Assembly: GCA_015231755.1 (NCBI GenBank)
Contig: JADGAZ010000005.1
Span: 124,001-188,000 of the forward strand
Direction of reading: 5' to 3'
Origin: Magnetococcales bacterium
Lineage (GTDB): Bacteria > Pseudomonadota > Magnetococcia > Magnetococcales > Magnetaquicoccaceae
Length of the DNA stretch: 64,000 nucleotides
Positions 35,928 through 44,996 of the stretch are shown piece by piece. Under the pieces are notes generated by a model. The model was not told the DNA's origin. It was given only the letters and a program-made list of their open reading frames with translations, and did not search any database. The position numbers and the translations under genes were made by a program. How positions within the stretch are numbered: the first letter of the stretch is position 1; every line of letters starts with the position of its first letter.

Positions 35928-36428
35928 ATGGTGATCAATCGACAAGCCACTTTGATCAAGACCATTCAGGATTCCATGCACGAAATGGCTATTGCCTTTT
36001 TTGCCACCGACATCGGCATCCGGGATGGTCCGGCCCTGGTCAATCATGCGGCGGATGGCGTGTCGCATCCGGCCAATCGGGCTGATGTGACGGCCATCGT
36101 CGGTTTTCGGGGTCAGATGACAGGGGGCGTGCATCTTTCCGCGCCGATGCACGCGGCTTTGGGGCTGGCTTCGGCGTTTTGGGGAGAACCTCTGGAATCC
36201 TTCAACGAAACCGGGCGGGACGCCTTTGGCGAGTTGGCCAACATTCTGGCCGGTGCCTTGAAAAGCCGTATTGACGATGGCCTTGATCTGACCCCTCCCA
36301 GAATCGTGCAGGGATCGGATCCGGCGGATTTGCCCACTTATGGGGGTTCCTACAGTGCCCGCTGTTATTTCATGACCGTCAATGGACCCTTGTATGTGGA
36401 GGTGTTCCACGATGGTCAGGAAACCTAG
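35928..36428 (+). CDS. CheX/CheC-family chemotaxis phosphatase-like protein
   Basis: CheX proteins dephosphorylate CheY-P. This 166-aa protein shows the family phosphatase motif E-x-x-N in DAFGELANILAGALK (Glu 102, Asn 105), after GGVHLSAPMHAALGLA. It has one such motif, which fits CheX rather than CheC (two motifs). The ATG at 35928 has AAGGAGA nine bases upstream. A GTG at 35853 would overlap the cheW stop as GTGA and add 25 residues, and cannot be excluded. It follows cheW and precedes a terminator, so the two form a small operon. Confidence 0.85.
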   Translation: MVINRQATLIKTIQDSMHEMAIAFFATDIGIRDGPALVNHAADGVSHPANRADVTAIVGFRGQMTGGVHLSAPMHAALGLASAFWGEPLESFNETGRDAFGELANILAGALKSRIDDGLDLTPPRIVQGSDPADLPTYGGSYSARCYFMTVNGPLYVEVFHDGQET

Positions 36429-36449
36429 ACCGGTTGCCACCGGTTTTTC
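36429..36449 (+). terminator. Intrinsic terminator after cheX-like gene
   Basis: ACCGGT at 36429-36434 pairs with ACCGGT at 36439-36444 over a 4-base loop, followed by more T residues. It directly abuts the stop codon. The stem is short (6 bp), so confidence is moderate. Confidence 0.65.
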
Positions 36450-36580
36450 TTCAGGGTGGAGACTCCAACGTCGTGGACAATCAAAAAGAAGAGAATAGCT
36501 GCGTGCGTGTTATCGGGTAGAATTCGTCAGAATCTCATCCCTGTGAGGTCACGCGATTTTCCCCGCCAAAGCCCTGGGGA

Positions 36581-39500
36581 TCACTTCCGTTTCATACCGG
36601 ATCCCGTCGATTCCATCTCCCGCAGCCAGTGGGCGATATCGGCCAATACGTGAGTCAGTTCGGTTTCCAGTTGATCCAGCCGCAGGGGCCAGTTCTGGGG
36701 CCGATTGGACCGGATGGCGGTTTCTATCTCCCGCGTCGCCTCGAATAACCCCATGGCACACAGATTCCCCGCCGACCCTTTCAAGGCATGGATCAACCGT
36801 TCGGCCTCCTGTCGGTCGTTTTGGCGCCGGCCAAGCAGCATGCCCCGCAGGGTTGTGATCACGTTGGTGTGGTTGCGTTGAAACTCCACCAGCAAGGTCC
36901 ACAGCAACGGCTGTTTGTGGCTGACCATTTCCAGCAGTCCGGGGCGGTCGAGGCCCGACTGCGGGTGGTTCTTGGGGATCACGATCCGGGAAACGGGTGG
37001 TTCCGGCACCTTGAGAGGCTGATGGCGCGGACCGATCCAACGGCTCAACGTCTCGAACAGCCGTTTGCGGTCGATGGGTTTGGTGATGTGGCCGTTCATG
37101 CCGGCTTCCAGGCTGGCCCGTTGATCCTCTTCCATGGCGTGGGCGGTCATGGCCAGGATGGGCAGATCCTGAAAACGGGAATCGGCGCGAATCATGCGTG
37201 CGGCGGCGTGACCATCCATCAGGGGCATCTGGACATCCATCAACACCAGATCATATTGACCCGTGCTCACCTGTTGAATCGCGTCCAGACCGTTTTCCGC
37301 CACATCGACCACAATGCCGACGCTGAGCAGATTCTCCTTGGCCACCTGTTGGTTGATGGAATTGTCTTCCACCAGCAGCACTCTGGCCCCGGTCAATTGT
37401 TTCCGGTAGGTGGCCAGATCCGGGGCATGATTGCCGGTGCGTTGCAACCGGGCCGCCTCACGGCCAAAGAGGGTCAGGATGGTCTCGAACAGTACCGAAC
37501 AGTTGACCGGTTTCACCAGTTCCAGATCCGCAACCCCGGCGGGCCTGTGGCTGTACTGGTTTTCGGGGTTGTCCGGGTCTGGACGGGTCAACAGCAGAAT
37601 GCCGCACTCGGAGGGGGATTGGGTTGGGTCGATGCGGTTGCTACCCCGGATGGTCTCCAGGGCCTCGGGGGGCGGTGAGACGGCTGCGTCCACCACCGCC
37701 AGACGGAATGGCCTGCCGGCGGTGCGTGCCTGAGTCGTCTGATCCAGGGCTTCCAGGATCGAGGCCACCGGTACCACCTCGAAGGTGAACAGATGGAGCA
37801 TTTCCGCCAAGGCGTTGCGACAGGGGGGATTGCTGGCCACCAGCAGCACAGGCAGATGGCGCAACTCCGGAGGCGGCAGCAGATCTGACGGATTGGCCGT
37901 GACCGCGTGTTGAAAGGTGGCGGTGAAATGAAAGGTGCTGCCGTGTCCAGGGGTGCTTTCCAGCCAGATGCGTCCCCCCATCAAATCCACCAACCGTTTG
38001 CTGATGGCCAGTCCCAGACCGGTGCCTCCGTGGGTGCGGGTGGTGGACAGATCCGCCTGGGAAAACGGATGAAACAGCCGGACCTTTTGCTCCTCCAGGA
38101 TGCCGATACCGGTATCCCGCACCGAGAAATGCAACAGAATCGGAGCCTCTTCATCCTGGAGGCGTCGTACCGTCACTTCCACCTCGCCGTCGGTGGGGGT
38201 GAACTTGATGGCGTTGCCGATCAGATTCATCAGGATCTGTTCCAGGCGCAGGGGATCCCCATGCACGGTGGTGCGACACTCCTCCGCCACGGATAGGATC
38301 AACCCGATCCCTTTTTCCGCCATTTGCAGCCGGAACAGATCCGTCAGACGCTCGAACAGATCCCGTGGCTGAAAATCGACTTTTTCCAATTCCAGCCGTC
38401 CGGCGTCGATTTTTGAGAAGTCGAGAATGTCGTTGATGATCCGCAGCAGGGAGCGGGAGGCTCCGGCGATTTTGTTCAGGTTGTCCCGCGTTCTGGGGGG
38501 CAGGTCGGACTGCAAGGAGAGATCGGTCAGACCGATCACGGCATTCATGGGGGTACGGATTTCGTGGCTCATGTTGGCCAGAAACAGGCTTTTGGCCTGA
38601 TTGGCCGCCGCCGCCGCGGCGCTGGAACGTTCCAACTCCCGGGTCATGCGTTGCAGGTCGCAGACCATGCGGTTGAATGCGGAGGCTAGATCCCCGATTT
38701 CGTCTTGTGTGGTGACCGCCAGGATGGTGTCGAAGCGACCCTGACCGATGGCCGCCATGCCCTGACGCAACTGGATGATCGGTGCCGCCAGTTTGCGGGA
38801 GACCAGATAGGCGAAACCGGCCACCAGCATCAACATCAAAACAGCCGGCAGCAAGACGAATTGCAGCTCTTTCCGAATGGCCTCCTGGACCATTGCCGGG
38901 GTCACCGGAAAGGTGATCCGCAGTGCCAGATGGGGTTCCCCTTCCCCGAGGCGGATCTCTCCATGGATCTGTTTGCCGCCGGGATCGTCGGCGCGGGTGT
39001 TGTCTTCTTCCAGAGGAATGAAACGCTCCCCATGCCGATGATACAGCCGCGCTCCCTGGTATCCGGCCACTTGCATGGCGACCACATGGCGCAGATAGCT
39101 GGTCAGATCCCCGTGCAGCAGGATGGATCCGGCGAATCCGCCGATCTCCGGATCCCATTTGGGAATGCCCGCCAGTACGGTCCAGCGGCCATCCGGCATC
39201 TGGAACGGTTCTGAAAAACGGGTGGAGCCGAACGGGAGTTCCTGCAATTTCTGATGGAGACTCCTGGCCTGCTGATCATAAGGATCGGTACTGCCGGACT
39301 GGTTGAGATTCCGATACTCCCGGATCCGTTTGTTGCCGCTGACCGCCACCTTTTCCTGGCCCTGCCGGTCGAAGTAGCGGATCGACAGAAACAGTCCTTT
39401 CTGGGCCGAAAGAATGTGCAAAAACAGCCGTTCCACATGGGGTTTGACCAGCAATGCCCTGTCTCCCCATGCCTGGAGCATGTCATCCAGGCCGGAGAGT

Positions 39501-39724
39501 TTTTCTAAGATGCCCAGGCTGCTTTGCAGGGGGATGGCCTGCATCCGGTCGAAATAGGCGACCGCCTCATCCACCGCATGTTGGGCCGACCGTTCCATTT
39601 CCTGCTGGATCTGGCGTTTGACCACCCAGTATTGCACCGATCCGAAGCACAGGATCAGCAGTATGCCGCCTCCGACGAACCAAGCCAGCAGTTTGTGAAA
39701 AATCGAGCGGACTGGGGGAATCAT
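36581..39724 (-). CDS. TorS-like hybrid histidine kinase with degenerate receiver, receiver and Hpt domains
   Basis: This 1047-aa membrane kinase has helices near 9-30 and 285-310 that flank a large periplasmic sensor region. Then come HAMP, HisKA ([15 protein letters not shown]), and HATPase ([25 protein letters not shown]). A degenerate receiver follows ([12 protein letters not shown], no acidic pair). Next is a true receiver ([27 protein letters not shown]) and a C-terminal Hpt domain with the phospho-His in [15 protein letters not shown]. This HK-REC-Hpt order is that of TorS-type phosphorelays. The ATG at 39724 overlaps the stop of the binding-protein gene by 4 bp. That gene and the OmpR-type regulator upstream are the likely ligand input and output. 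Confidence 0.9.
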   Translation of the reverse strand: MIPPVRSIFHKLLAWFVGGGILLILCFGSVQYWVVKRQIQQEMERSAQHAVDEAVAYFDRMQAIPLQSSLGILEKLSGLDDMLQAWGDRALLVKPHVERLFLHILSAQKGLFLSIRYFDRQGQEKVAVSGNKRIREYRNLNQSGSTDPYDQQARSLHQKLQELPFGSTRFSEPFQMPDGRWTVLAGIPKWDPEIGGFAGSILLHGDLTSYLRHVVAMQVAGYQGARLYHRHGERFIPLEEDNTRADDPGGKQIHGEIRLGEGEPHLALRITFPVTPAMVQEAIRKELQFVLLPAVLMLMLVAGFAYLVSRKLAAPIIQLRQGMAAIGQGRFDTILAVTTQDEIGDLASAFNRMVCDLQRMTRELERSSAAAAAANQAKSLFLANMSHEIRTPMNAVIGLTDLSLQSDLPPRTRDNLNKIAGASRSLLRIINDILDFSKIDAGRLELEKVDFQPRDLFERLTDLFRLQMAEKGIGLILSVAEECRTTVHGDPLRLEQILMNLIGNAIKFTPTDGEVEVTVRRLQDEEAPILLHFSVRDTGIGILEEQKVRLFHPFSQADLSTTRTHGGTGLGLAISKRLVDLMGGRIWLESTPGHGSTFHFTATFQHAVTANPSDLLPPPELRHLPVLLVASNPPCRNALAEMLHLFTFEVVPVASILEALDQTTQARTAGRPFRLAVVDAAVSPPPEALETIRGSNRIDPTQSPSECGILLLTRPDPDNPENQYSHRPAGVADLELVKPVNCSVLFETILTLFGREAARLQRTGNHAPDLATYRKQLTGARVLLVEDNSINQQVAKENLLSVGIVVDVAENGLDAIQQVSTGQYDLVLMDVQMPLMDGHAAARMIRADSRFQDLPILAMTAHAMEEDQRASLEAGMNGHITKPIDRKRLFETLSRWIGPRHQPLKVPEPPVSRIVIPKNHPQSGLDRPGLLEMVSHKQPLLWTLLVEFQRNHTNVITTLRGMLLGRRQNDRQEAERLIHALKGSAGNLCAMGLFEATREIETAIRSNRPQNWPLRLDQLETELTHVLADIAHWLREMESTGSGMKRK

Positions 39725-40902
39725 GGGTTTTCCGGATATTTTTTCAAGGCTTCGGCCTGTTCGATTGTCTCTTCGATCAACGGATTGTTCAGCACGGTAT
39801 CCACTCCCAGCATGTGCGCCCGTTGTTTGTTGACGACGAGTGGACCCCGGGGCGGGGCGATGGGGGGCATGTTGGCTGGATTCGCCCCCTGGGCCAGAAT
39901 GCGATGGGCCATGTGGACCGCCTCGTATCCTTGCAGATAGCCGGAGTCGTCGGCGGCGCACAGCGCCCCTTCCACGACAAATTGTTTTTCGTCGCTGATG
40001 TCGGGTGTGTGGATGTGGCGCAGATACCAGGCCACCAGGGCCAAGGGATCCACGGGTTTGCCATCCGTGTCTTTGATGGTGTTGTGGTTGGTCAGAAAAA
40101 TCGCGTCGGCTTTTTGGGCCAGGGTCAGGGCGCCTTCTTTCCATTCCGTTTCGTTGTTGGTCACCATCGTGCCGACGATTCGCACCGGCAGCGTACCCTG
40201 TTCGGCCTGGCGTTGGAGGTCTTTCACCTTGGCGAGGCTGGTTTCCGAATCATCCGCCAAGATGGCCACGGTCTGGATCCCCGGAACCAGTCGGGTGAGC
40301 AGTTCCAACCCTTCTCGCATGTATCCGGGCTGGTAGACGCCGGTGATGTTGTGGCCGGGTTTTTCTTGACTGTCCAGCAGGCCATACTTGAGGGGCCAGA
40401 TGTTGATCCCCCAGAAAACCACCGGTATCTTGGTGTCCAGATAGTGGGAGCCGATGTAGTGGGCCGCGTTGTCGTCGCCGAGCAGCAGCAGATCGGGCTG
40501 AAACCGCTCCGCCTGTTCCAGAATCCGCCGTGTGGTGACGGCGATTGCTCCCTGGTCGCTTTTGTGTTTGGTATCCATCCACAATTTCCGGATCACGGCC
40601 CGTGACGACTCCACAAAGTCGGTTTGGGTATAGGTGGTCACTTGGTCCGGATGGTCGAGATAGCCGAATTCCAGCAACGCGGCCGTCACGCCCCGATGGG
40701 TCTCCTGGGACCACAGGTATTCTCGATGATAACTGCTGACCACCAGAATACGTTTTTTCGGGGCGGCCAGGAGGTGACATGGCATCCAGACCATGGCGAT
40801 GGCCAGCAGCAGAATCAGCCGGGAACAAGCGTGGTCCCTGGAGAAATGATCATGGGATTGTTTGGGGCGGATTGTGCCATGCATCGGGTTTTTCCCAGCC
40901 AT
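39721..40902 (-). CDS. Periplasmic binding protein (ABC substrate-binding type), kinase partner
   Basis: This 393-aa protein has a signal or anchor near residues 28-47 (RLILLLAIAMVWMPCHLLAAP) and the fold of uncharacterised ABC substrate-binding proteins of the PF04392 type. Typical segments are ILVVSSYHREYLWSQ, LLLLGDDNAAHYIG, IPVVFWGIN, AILADDSETSLAKV, and ADAIFLTNHNTI. No permease or ATPase gene is adjacent. Instead its stop overlaps the hybrid kinase start, so it probably acts as a soluble sensor like TorT. The start at 40902 has no good Shine-Dalgarno; ATG 40884 is an alternative. A 27-residue basic stretch before the hydrophobic segment is unusual. Confidence 0.82.
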   Translation of the reverse strand: MAGKNPMHGTIRPKQSHDHFSRDHACSRLILLLAIAMVWMPCHLLAAPKKRILVVSSYHREYLWSQETHRGVTAALLEFGYLDHPDQVTTYTQTDFVESSRAVIRKLWMDTKHKSDQGAIAVTTRRILEQAERFQPDLLLLGDDNAAHYIGSHYLDTKIPVVFWGINIWPLKYGLLDSQEKPGHNITGVYQPGYMREGLELLTRLVPGIQTVAILADDSETSLAKVKDLQRQAEQGTLPVRIVGTMVTNNETEWKEGALTLAQKADAIFLTNHNTIKDTDGKPVDPLALVAWYLRHIHTPDISDEKQFVVEGALCAADDSGYLQGYEAVHMAHRILAQGANPANMPPIAPPRGPLVVNKQRAHMLGVDTVLNNPLIEETIEQAEALKKYPENP

Positions 40903-41052
40903 CTTTGTGTGGTCAGGAGAGCAAAATTTGCAAATTGAGTCAAGAATACACCCGGAGAGTCGGCAGCAAAAGGGTCATTATGCATTCTTGTTTTTCAGCC
41001 GGACGGTGGTTCCCGTGAAAGCGGTTTTTTTAAAACGCGTCAACAGCGGGGA

Positions 41053-41760
41053 TCAGGAGTCGTCGGACACCAGTTGATAGCCGACTCCGTGGATGGTGAC
41101 CAGCATGCGGGAACTGGAGGTCTCTCCCATTTTGCGGCGCAACCGGTTGATCATGACATCGATGGTGCGGTCGTTGGGCATCCAATCGCGACTGCTGATG
41201 GCTTCCAGCAGTTGATCCCGGGTGAACACCCGACCCGGTTTGCGGACAAATTCCGACAACAGCAGATATTCCCCATTGGTCAGGGGGACCTGGGAACCGT
41301 CCGGAGTGGTGAGCCGGCGTCGTTGTGTATCCAGGGTCCAGCCCTTGAACAGGTGTTTGGTGACCGGGATTGCATCGTCCTCCCGCTGCTTGCGGGTGCG
41401 ACGCAGCAGGTTTTTGACCCGGATCAGCAGTTCCCGTTCGTTGAAGGGTTTGATCACATAATCGTCCGCCCCCAACTCCAGCCCCACGATCCGGTCCACG
41501 TCCTCCCTGCGGGCGGTCACCAGGATGATGCCCATGTCGGAACGCAGCCGCAGGGCGCGGGTCAGGGAAAAGCCGTCCTCGCCGGGAAGGTTGATGTCCA
41601 ACAGCACCAGATCGGTGCGGGTGGTTTCGAGACGTGTCCACATTTGGGAGCCGTTTTCCGCTTCGGAGACCGAATAGCCTTCCTTTTCAAAACAGGCAAC
41701 GAGCAGCCCTCGGGTCACCGGATCGTCTTCGACGATCACAATGTGTTGTTTGGCATTCAT
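41053..41760 (-). CDS. OmpR/TorR-family response regulator
   Basis: This DNA-binding response regulator has a receiver (about 4-118: VIVEDDPVT, phospho-Asp in VLLDINLPGEDG, KPF) and a winged-helix domain (about 140-232: LTNGEYLLLSEFVRKPGRVFTRDQLLEAI, RTIDVMINRLRRKMGE, VGYQLV). The ATG at 41760 gives 235 aa; an in-frame TTG two codons upstream is the other option. It is transcribed toward the binding protein and kinase genes, 150 bp apart, and is their likely output. Target genes are unknown. Confidence 0.93.
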   Translation of the reverse strand: MNAKQHIVIVEDDPVTRGLLVACFEKEGYSVSEAENGSQMWTRLETTRTDLVLLDINLPGEDGFSLTRALRLRSDMGIILVTARREDVDRIVGLELGADDYVIKPFNERELLIRVKNLLRRTRKQREDDAIPVTKHLFKGWTLDTQRRRLTTPDGSQVPLTNGEYLLLSEFVRKPGRVFTRDQLLEAISSRDWMPNDRTIDVMINRLRRKMGETSSSRMLVTIHGVGYQLVSDDS

Positions 41761-42192
41761 ACCCAACTGTCACACCCCAACTCTTTTCGTCCATGCATGC
41801 AGGCCTTGTCGGCAGCTTTTGTGAAAAGGTGCGCAGATCAAGACACGTGACCCAACAGTTTATCCTTGTCATTATGGAATAATCAAGATTAATTCAAACC
41901 TCTTTATAAAATAGCTCTGAATCATATCGATAGGGTTTTAAAAGCTCAGAATTGTTTATATGATATTTATTTTCATATCAGGCGGTGGATGATATGGTTT
42001 ATAGTAATTTTTTGCAACCTGATAATCATTTCCAAGGATCCCGGAACCCGCCGGAAAAAAAATGGTCCCAAGCCCAGACATTTCCCCATCCTGGAAGAAA
42101 AACGTGTTATGCTGCATAGCGAAACGAGCTTCGTGGACCCTGGTTGGATTCCATCCCCTGAACATTGTAAAAGATAACTGAATATCAAAGCT
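41761..42192. promoter_or_regulatory. AT-rich divergent intergenic region
   Basis: These 432 bases separate two divergent signalling genes. From about 41870 to 42020 the DNA is AT-rich and includes ATATGA and TCATAT as a short inverted repeat (around 41958-41980). It should hold both promoters, but I cannot assign firm -35/-10 pairs. No open frame here looks real. Confidence 0.5.
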
Positions 42193-44124
42193 ATGGATGA
42201 TCAGCTGCATGCTTTGGTCGTGGACGACAACCCGATGGAACGGGCCTTGCTGTCCGGACTGCTCAAGAAATTGACCCGCTGGACCATCGTACCCCTCGCC
42301 TGCGCCACCGGAGAAGAGGCGCTTAAGCAGGTGGAACGGATGGATCCGCAAGTGGCCTTTGTGGATTATCGACTGGATCATGAATCGGGTATCGATCTGA
42401 TCCGCAGTCTCAAGTCCATGGGAAGCCGTGCGGGATTCATTTTGTTCACCGGCACGGAAGGGGATGAGGCTCTGGTGGAAGCGGTCCGGGTCGGGGCCGA
42501 TGACTATCTGCGCAAAAGCGAATTGAGCGTGGAGAGTCTCAACCGGACCATTCATCATGTGCTGGAAAAAAGACGTACCGCCTGCAATCTGGAAGCCGCC
42601 CTCGCCGAACTTCAAAAGGCCAAGGCGCAACTGGAAAAACGGGTCGAAACCGATGCCGCCGTCCTGAGCGAGGCCCGGGAACGGTTGGACGCCATCGCCT
42701 CGGCGGCCCTTGATCCCATTTTGATCCTGGATGCCCAGATGCGGGTCACCTTCTGGAATCCGGCGGCCACCCGGGTGTTTGGTCAGACCCCGGAAGAGAT
42801 TTTGGGGCGCCCGGTGCTGGATTTGCTGCCTCCATCGGAGTTCGCCACCCGTCTGAAAAACACCTTCAAAAGTTTCAGTCGCACGGGCAAGGGGACCATG
42901 ATCGGTCGGGTGGTCGAATTCATGGTCAAGCACAAAAACGGCAAGACCTTTCCCGTGGAAGCCTCCTCGTCTGCCATCCAGATCCACAATGCCTGGCATG
43001 TGGTGGTGATTTTGCGGGATGTCACCAAGCATCGCAAAGACAAGGCGGCCCTGCTGCGGGCGCGGGACGCGGCCCAGCGGGCCACCAACCTGAAGGATCA
43101 ATTCGTCTCCCTGGTGGCCCATGACCTGCGGGGGCCATTCACTTCGATTCTGGGCTTTCTGGAGTTGCTGGACAACGATCCCAAGAACCCCTTGAGCAAA
43201 AAACAGAAAGGCTATCTGGCCTGGATCACCGAAAGCAGCGCCAAAATGCTGGCCCTGATCGACGAAATTCTGGACATCAGCCGTTTGAAAACCGGCAAGA
43301 TCGTCCCGGAGCCGCGTTTCTTCAACGCCCGTTTCGCCGGAGACAAGGCCCTGGAGTCGATTCGACCCCTGGCCGAGCAGAAAGGCATCGAGCTGCTCAA
43401 TACCCTGCCCGAAGCCTTCCGGCTGCACGCGGATCCGGCGTTGTTCGGCGAGGTGCTGCACAATCTGCTCACCAACGCCGTGAAATTTTGCAGCAAGGGG
43501 GATCGGATCACCTTGTTGCGTCCCCCGGGCAAGCCTTCCACCCTGGCGGTGCTGGACACAGGCGTGGGGATCCGTCAGAAACGATTGCCGAAATTGTTCA
43601 AGCTGGAAGAAAAAACCTCCACCGTGGGCACTTCCGGCGAGCATGGCACCGGCTATGGATTGCCGTTCAGCCGGGATTTGCTGCGTGCCCATCACGGGGA
43701 TCTGACGGTGGAGTCCAAGGAGGGCATCGGCAGCATCTTCTACGCCCAATTGCCGGAAGTGGTCCCCATGGCCTTGATCGTGGACGACGACGCGGAGTTT
43801 CGTCAGTTGCTGCTGGCCTTCCTGCACAACGACGGCGTTTCGACCCTGGAGTCCACCAACGGCTTGCAGGCGTTGGAAGTGCTCAAGAGTCGCTCCTGTC
43901 ATCTGATCATCTGCGACGTGCAGATGCCCGGCATGGATGGTTTCACCTTTTTGGCCAAGGTGCGGGCCGATCCCAAGACCCGTCTGATCCCGGTGATTCT
44001 CGTGACCGGTGATGACACCATCGAAACCCGTGAGACCGCTTTTCGCATCGGAGCCAACGACTTTATCAACAAGCCGTTCACCCCCACGGAGTTCATCCCC
44101 CGCGTGCGTCGTTTCGTGGGATGA
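42193..44124 (+). CDS. Receiver-PAS-histidine kinase-receiver hybrid protein
   Basis: This is a soluble 643-aa signalling protein. An N-terminal receiver (about 5-125, LVVDDNPMERAL, phospho-Asp in FVDYRLD) is followed by a coiled coil (130-165). A PAS domain (170-285) has ILDAQMRVTFWNPAATRVFG. HisKA has AHDLRGPFTSILGF. HATPase has NLLTNAVKF, DTGVGI and GTGYGLPF. A C-terminal receiver has LIVDDDAEF, ICDVQMPGMDG and NKPF. No membrane segment is present. No strong ribosome-binding site precedes the ATG. Its stop overlaps the rsmA start by 4 bp, so a kinase and an rRNA methylase are translationally coupled. Confidence 0.92.
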   Translation: MDDQLHALVVDDNPMERALLSGLLKKLTRWTIVPLACATGEEALKQVERMDPQVAFVDYRLDHESGIDLIRSLKSMGSRAGFILFTGTEGDEALVEAVRVGADDYLRKSELSVESLNRTIHHVLEKRRTACNLEAALAELQKAKAQLEKRVETDAAVLSEARERLDAIASAALDPILILDAQMRVTFWNPAATRVFGQTPEEILGRPVLDLLPPSEFATRLKNTFKSFSRTGKGTMIGRVVEFMVKHKNGKTFPVEASSSAIQIHNAWHVVVILRDVTKHRKDKAALLRARDAAQRATNLKDQFVSLVAHDLRGPFTSILGFLELLDNDPKNPLSKKQKGYLAWITESSAKMLALIDEILDISRLKTGKIVPEPRFFNARFAGDKALESIRPLAEQKGIELLNTLPEAFRLHADPALFGEVLHNLLTNAVKFCSKGDRITLLRPPGKPSTLAVLDTGVGIRQKRLPKLFKLEEKTSTVGTSGEHGTGYGLPFSRDLLRAHHGDLTVESKEGIGSIFYAQLPEVVPMALIVDDDAEFRQLLLAFLHNDGVSTLESTNGLQALEVLKSRSCHLIICDVQMPGMDGFTFLAKVRADPKTRLIPVILVTGDDTIETRETAFRIGANDFINKPFTPTEFIPRVRRFVG

Positions 44125-44996
44125 ACGGTTCCTCTGGAGGCCATGGGGTTGCGGTTCCGGCGGCCAAAAAACGGCTTGGACAACATTTTCTTGCCGATTC
44201 CGAGGTGGCCCGGGAGATTGTCCGGGCCTCTGGAGTGGGACCGGGGGATCGGGTGGTGGAGATCGGTCCCGGACCGGGTGCCTTGACCGTTTGGCTGCTG
44301 CGGGCTGCCGGACGGGTGTGGGCCATCGAGCTGGATGCGGAGTTGTTGCCGGTTTTGATGCAGCGCACCGCCGGTCTGGGGGAGCTGCACGTGGAGAGGA
44401 CCGACGCCTTGCGGGTGGACTATGGGGCGTTGGCGGAAACCCTGGGCGGGGAGCTGCGCATCGTGGCCAATCTGCCCTATAATATCAGCACCCCTTTGCT
44501 GATGCGTTTCATCGATCAGCGGGCGGCCATCGTCCAGATGACCCTGATGGTGCAAACCGAAGTGGCGGAACGGCTCTACGCCCGGCCCGGCACCAAGGCC
44601 TATGGGGCCTTGTCGGTGCCCTGCGGCTTGTGGATGGAGATCGAACCGGTGCTGCATGTGCCTCCCGGCGCGTTTCGTCCGCCCCCCAAGGTCAACTCCA
44701 CCGTGGTGCGACTGACCCGGCGGGCCGCTCCCCTGGCCCGGGTGGATGACCCCGGAATTTTCTCCCAGGTGGTGCGGGCCGCGTTTGGTCAACGCCGCAA
44801 GGTGCTGGCCAACGCCCTGCGGGTGATGGGGGATCCGGCCCGCCAGTGGCTGGAACGGGCGGAAATCGATCCGGAACGCCGGGGCGAGACCCTTTCGATT
44901 CCGGAGTTCGCCCGACTGGCCAATGTGATTCACGCCTCAGGGGGGAGCGACTCCCCGGATCACTCTCCCACCATCATGAACGCCGACCAGATATAG
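44121..44996 (+). CDS. rsmA: 16S rRNA (adenine1518-N6/adenine1519-N6)-dimethyltransferase
   Basis: RsmA (KsgA) dimethylates two adjacent adenines near the 3' end of 16S rRNA during small-subunit maturation. The product has 291 aa. It shows KKRLGQHFLADSEVA, the SAM motif VVEIGPGPGALT, the acidic motif IELDAEL, the NLPYNIST catalytic motif, and FRPPPKVNSTVVRL. A C-terminal extension of about 25 residues overlaps the convergent TPR-CHAT gene by 37 bp. It follows a hybrid kinase gene by ATGA overlap. Confidence 0.96.
   Translation: MNGSSGGHGVAVPAAKKRLGQHFLADSEVAREIVRASGVGPGDRVVEIGPGPGALTVWLLRAAGRVWAIELDAELLPVLMQRTAGLGELHVERTDALRVDYGALAETLGGELRIVANLPYNISTPLLMRFIDQRAAIVQMTLMVQTEVAERLYARPGTKAYGALSVPCGLWMEIEPVLHVPPGAFRPPPKVNSTVVRLTRRAAPLARVDDPGIFSQVVRAAFGQRRKVLANALRVMGDPARQWLERAEIDPERRGETLSIPEFARLANVIHASGGSDSPDHSPTIMNADQI

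Noticed and set aside
41956-43902. A 648-codon minus-strand frame opposite the receiver-PAS-kinase gene
   Set aside because: The plus-strand product has complete kinase motifs; the minus product is low-information and Gln/Gly/His rich, typical of an antisense shadow.
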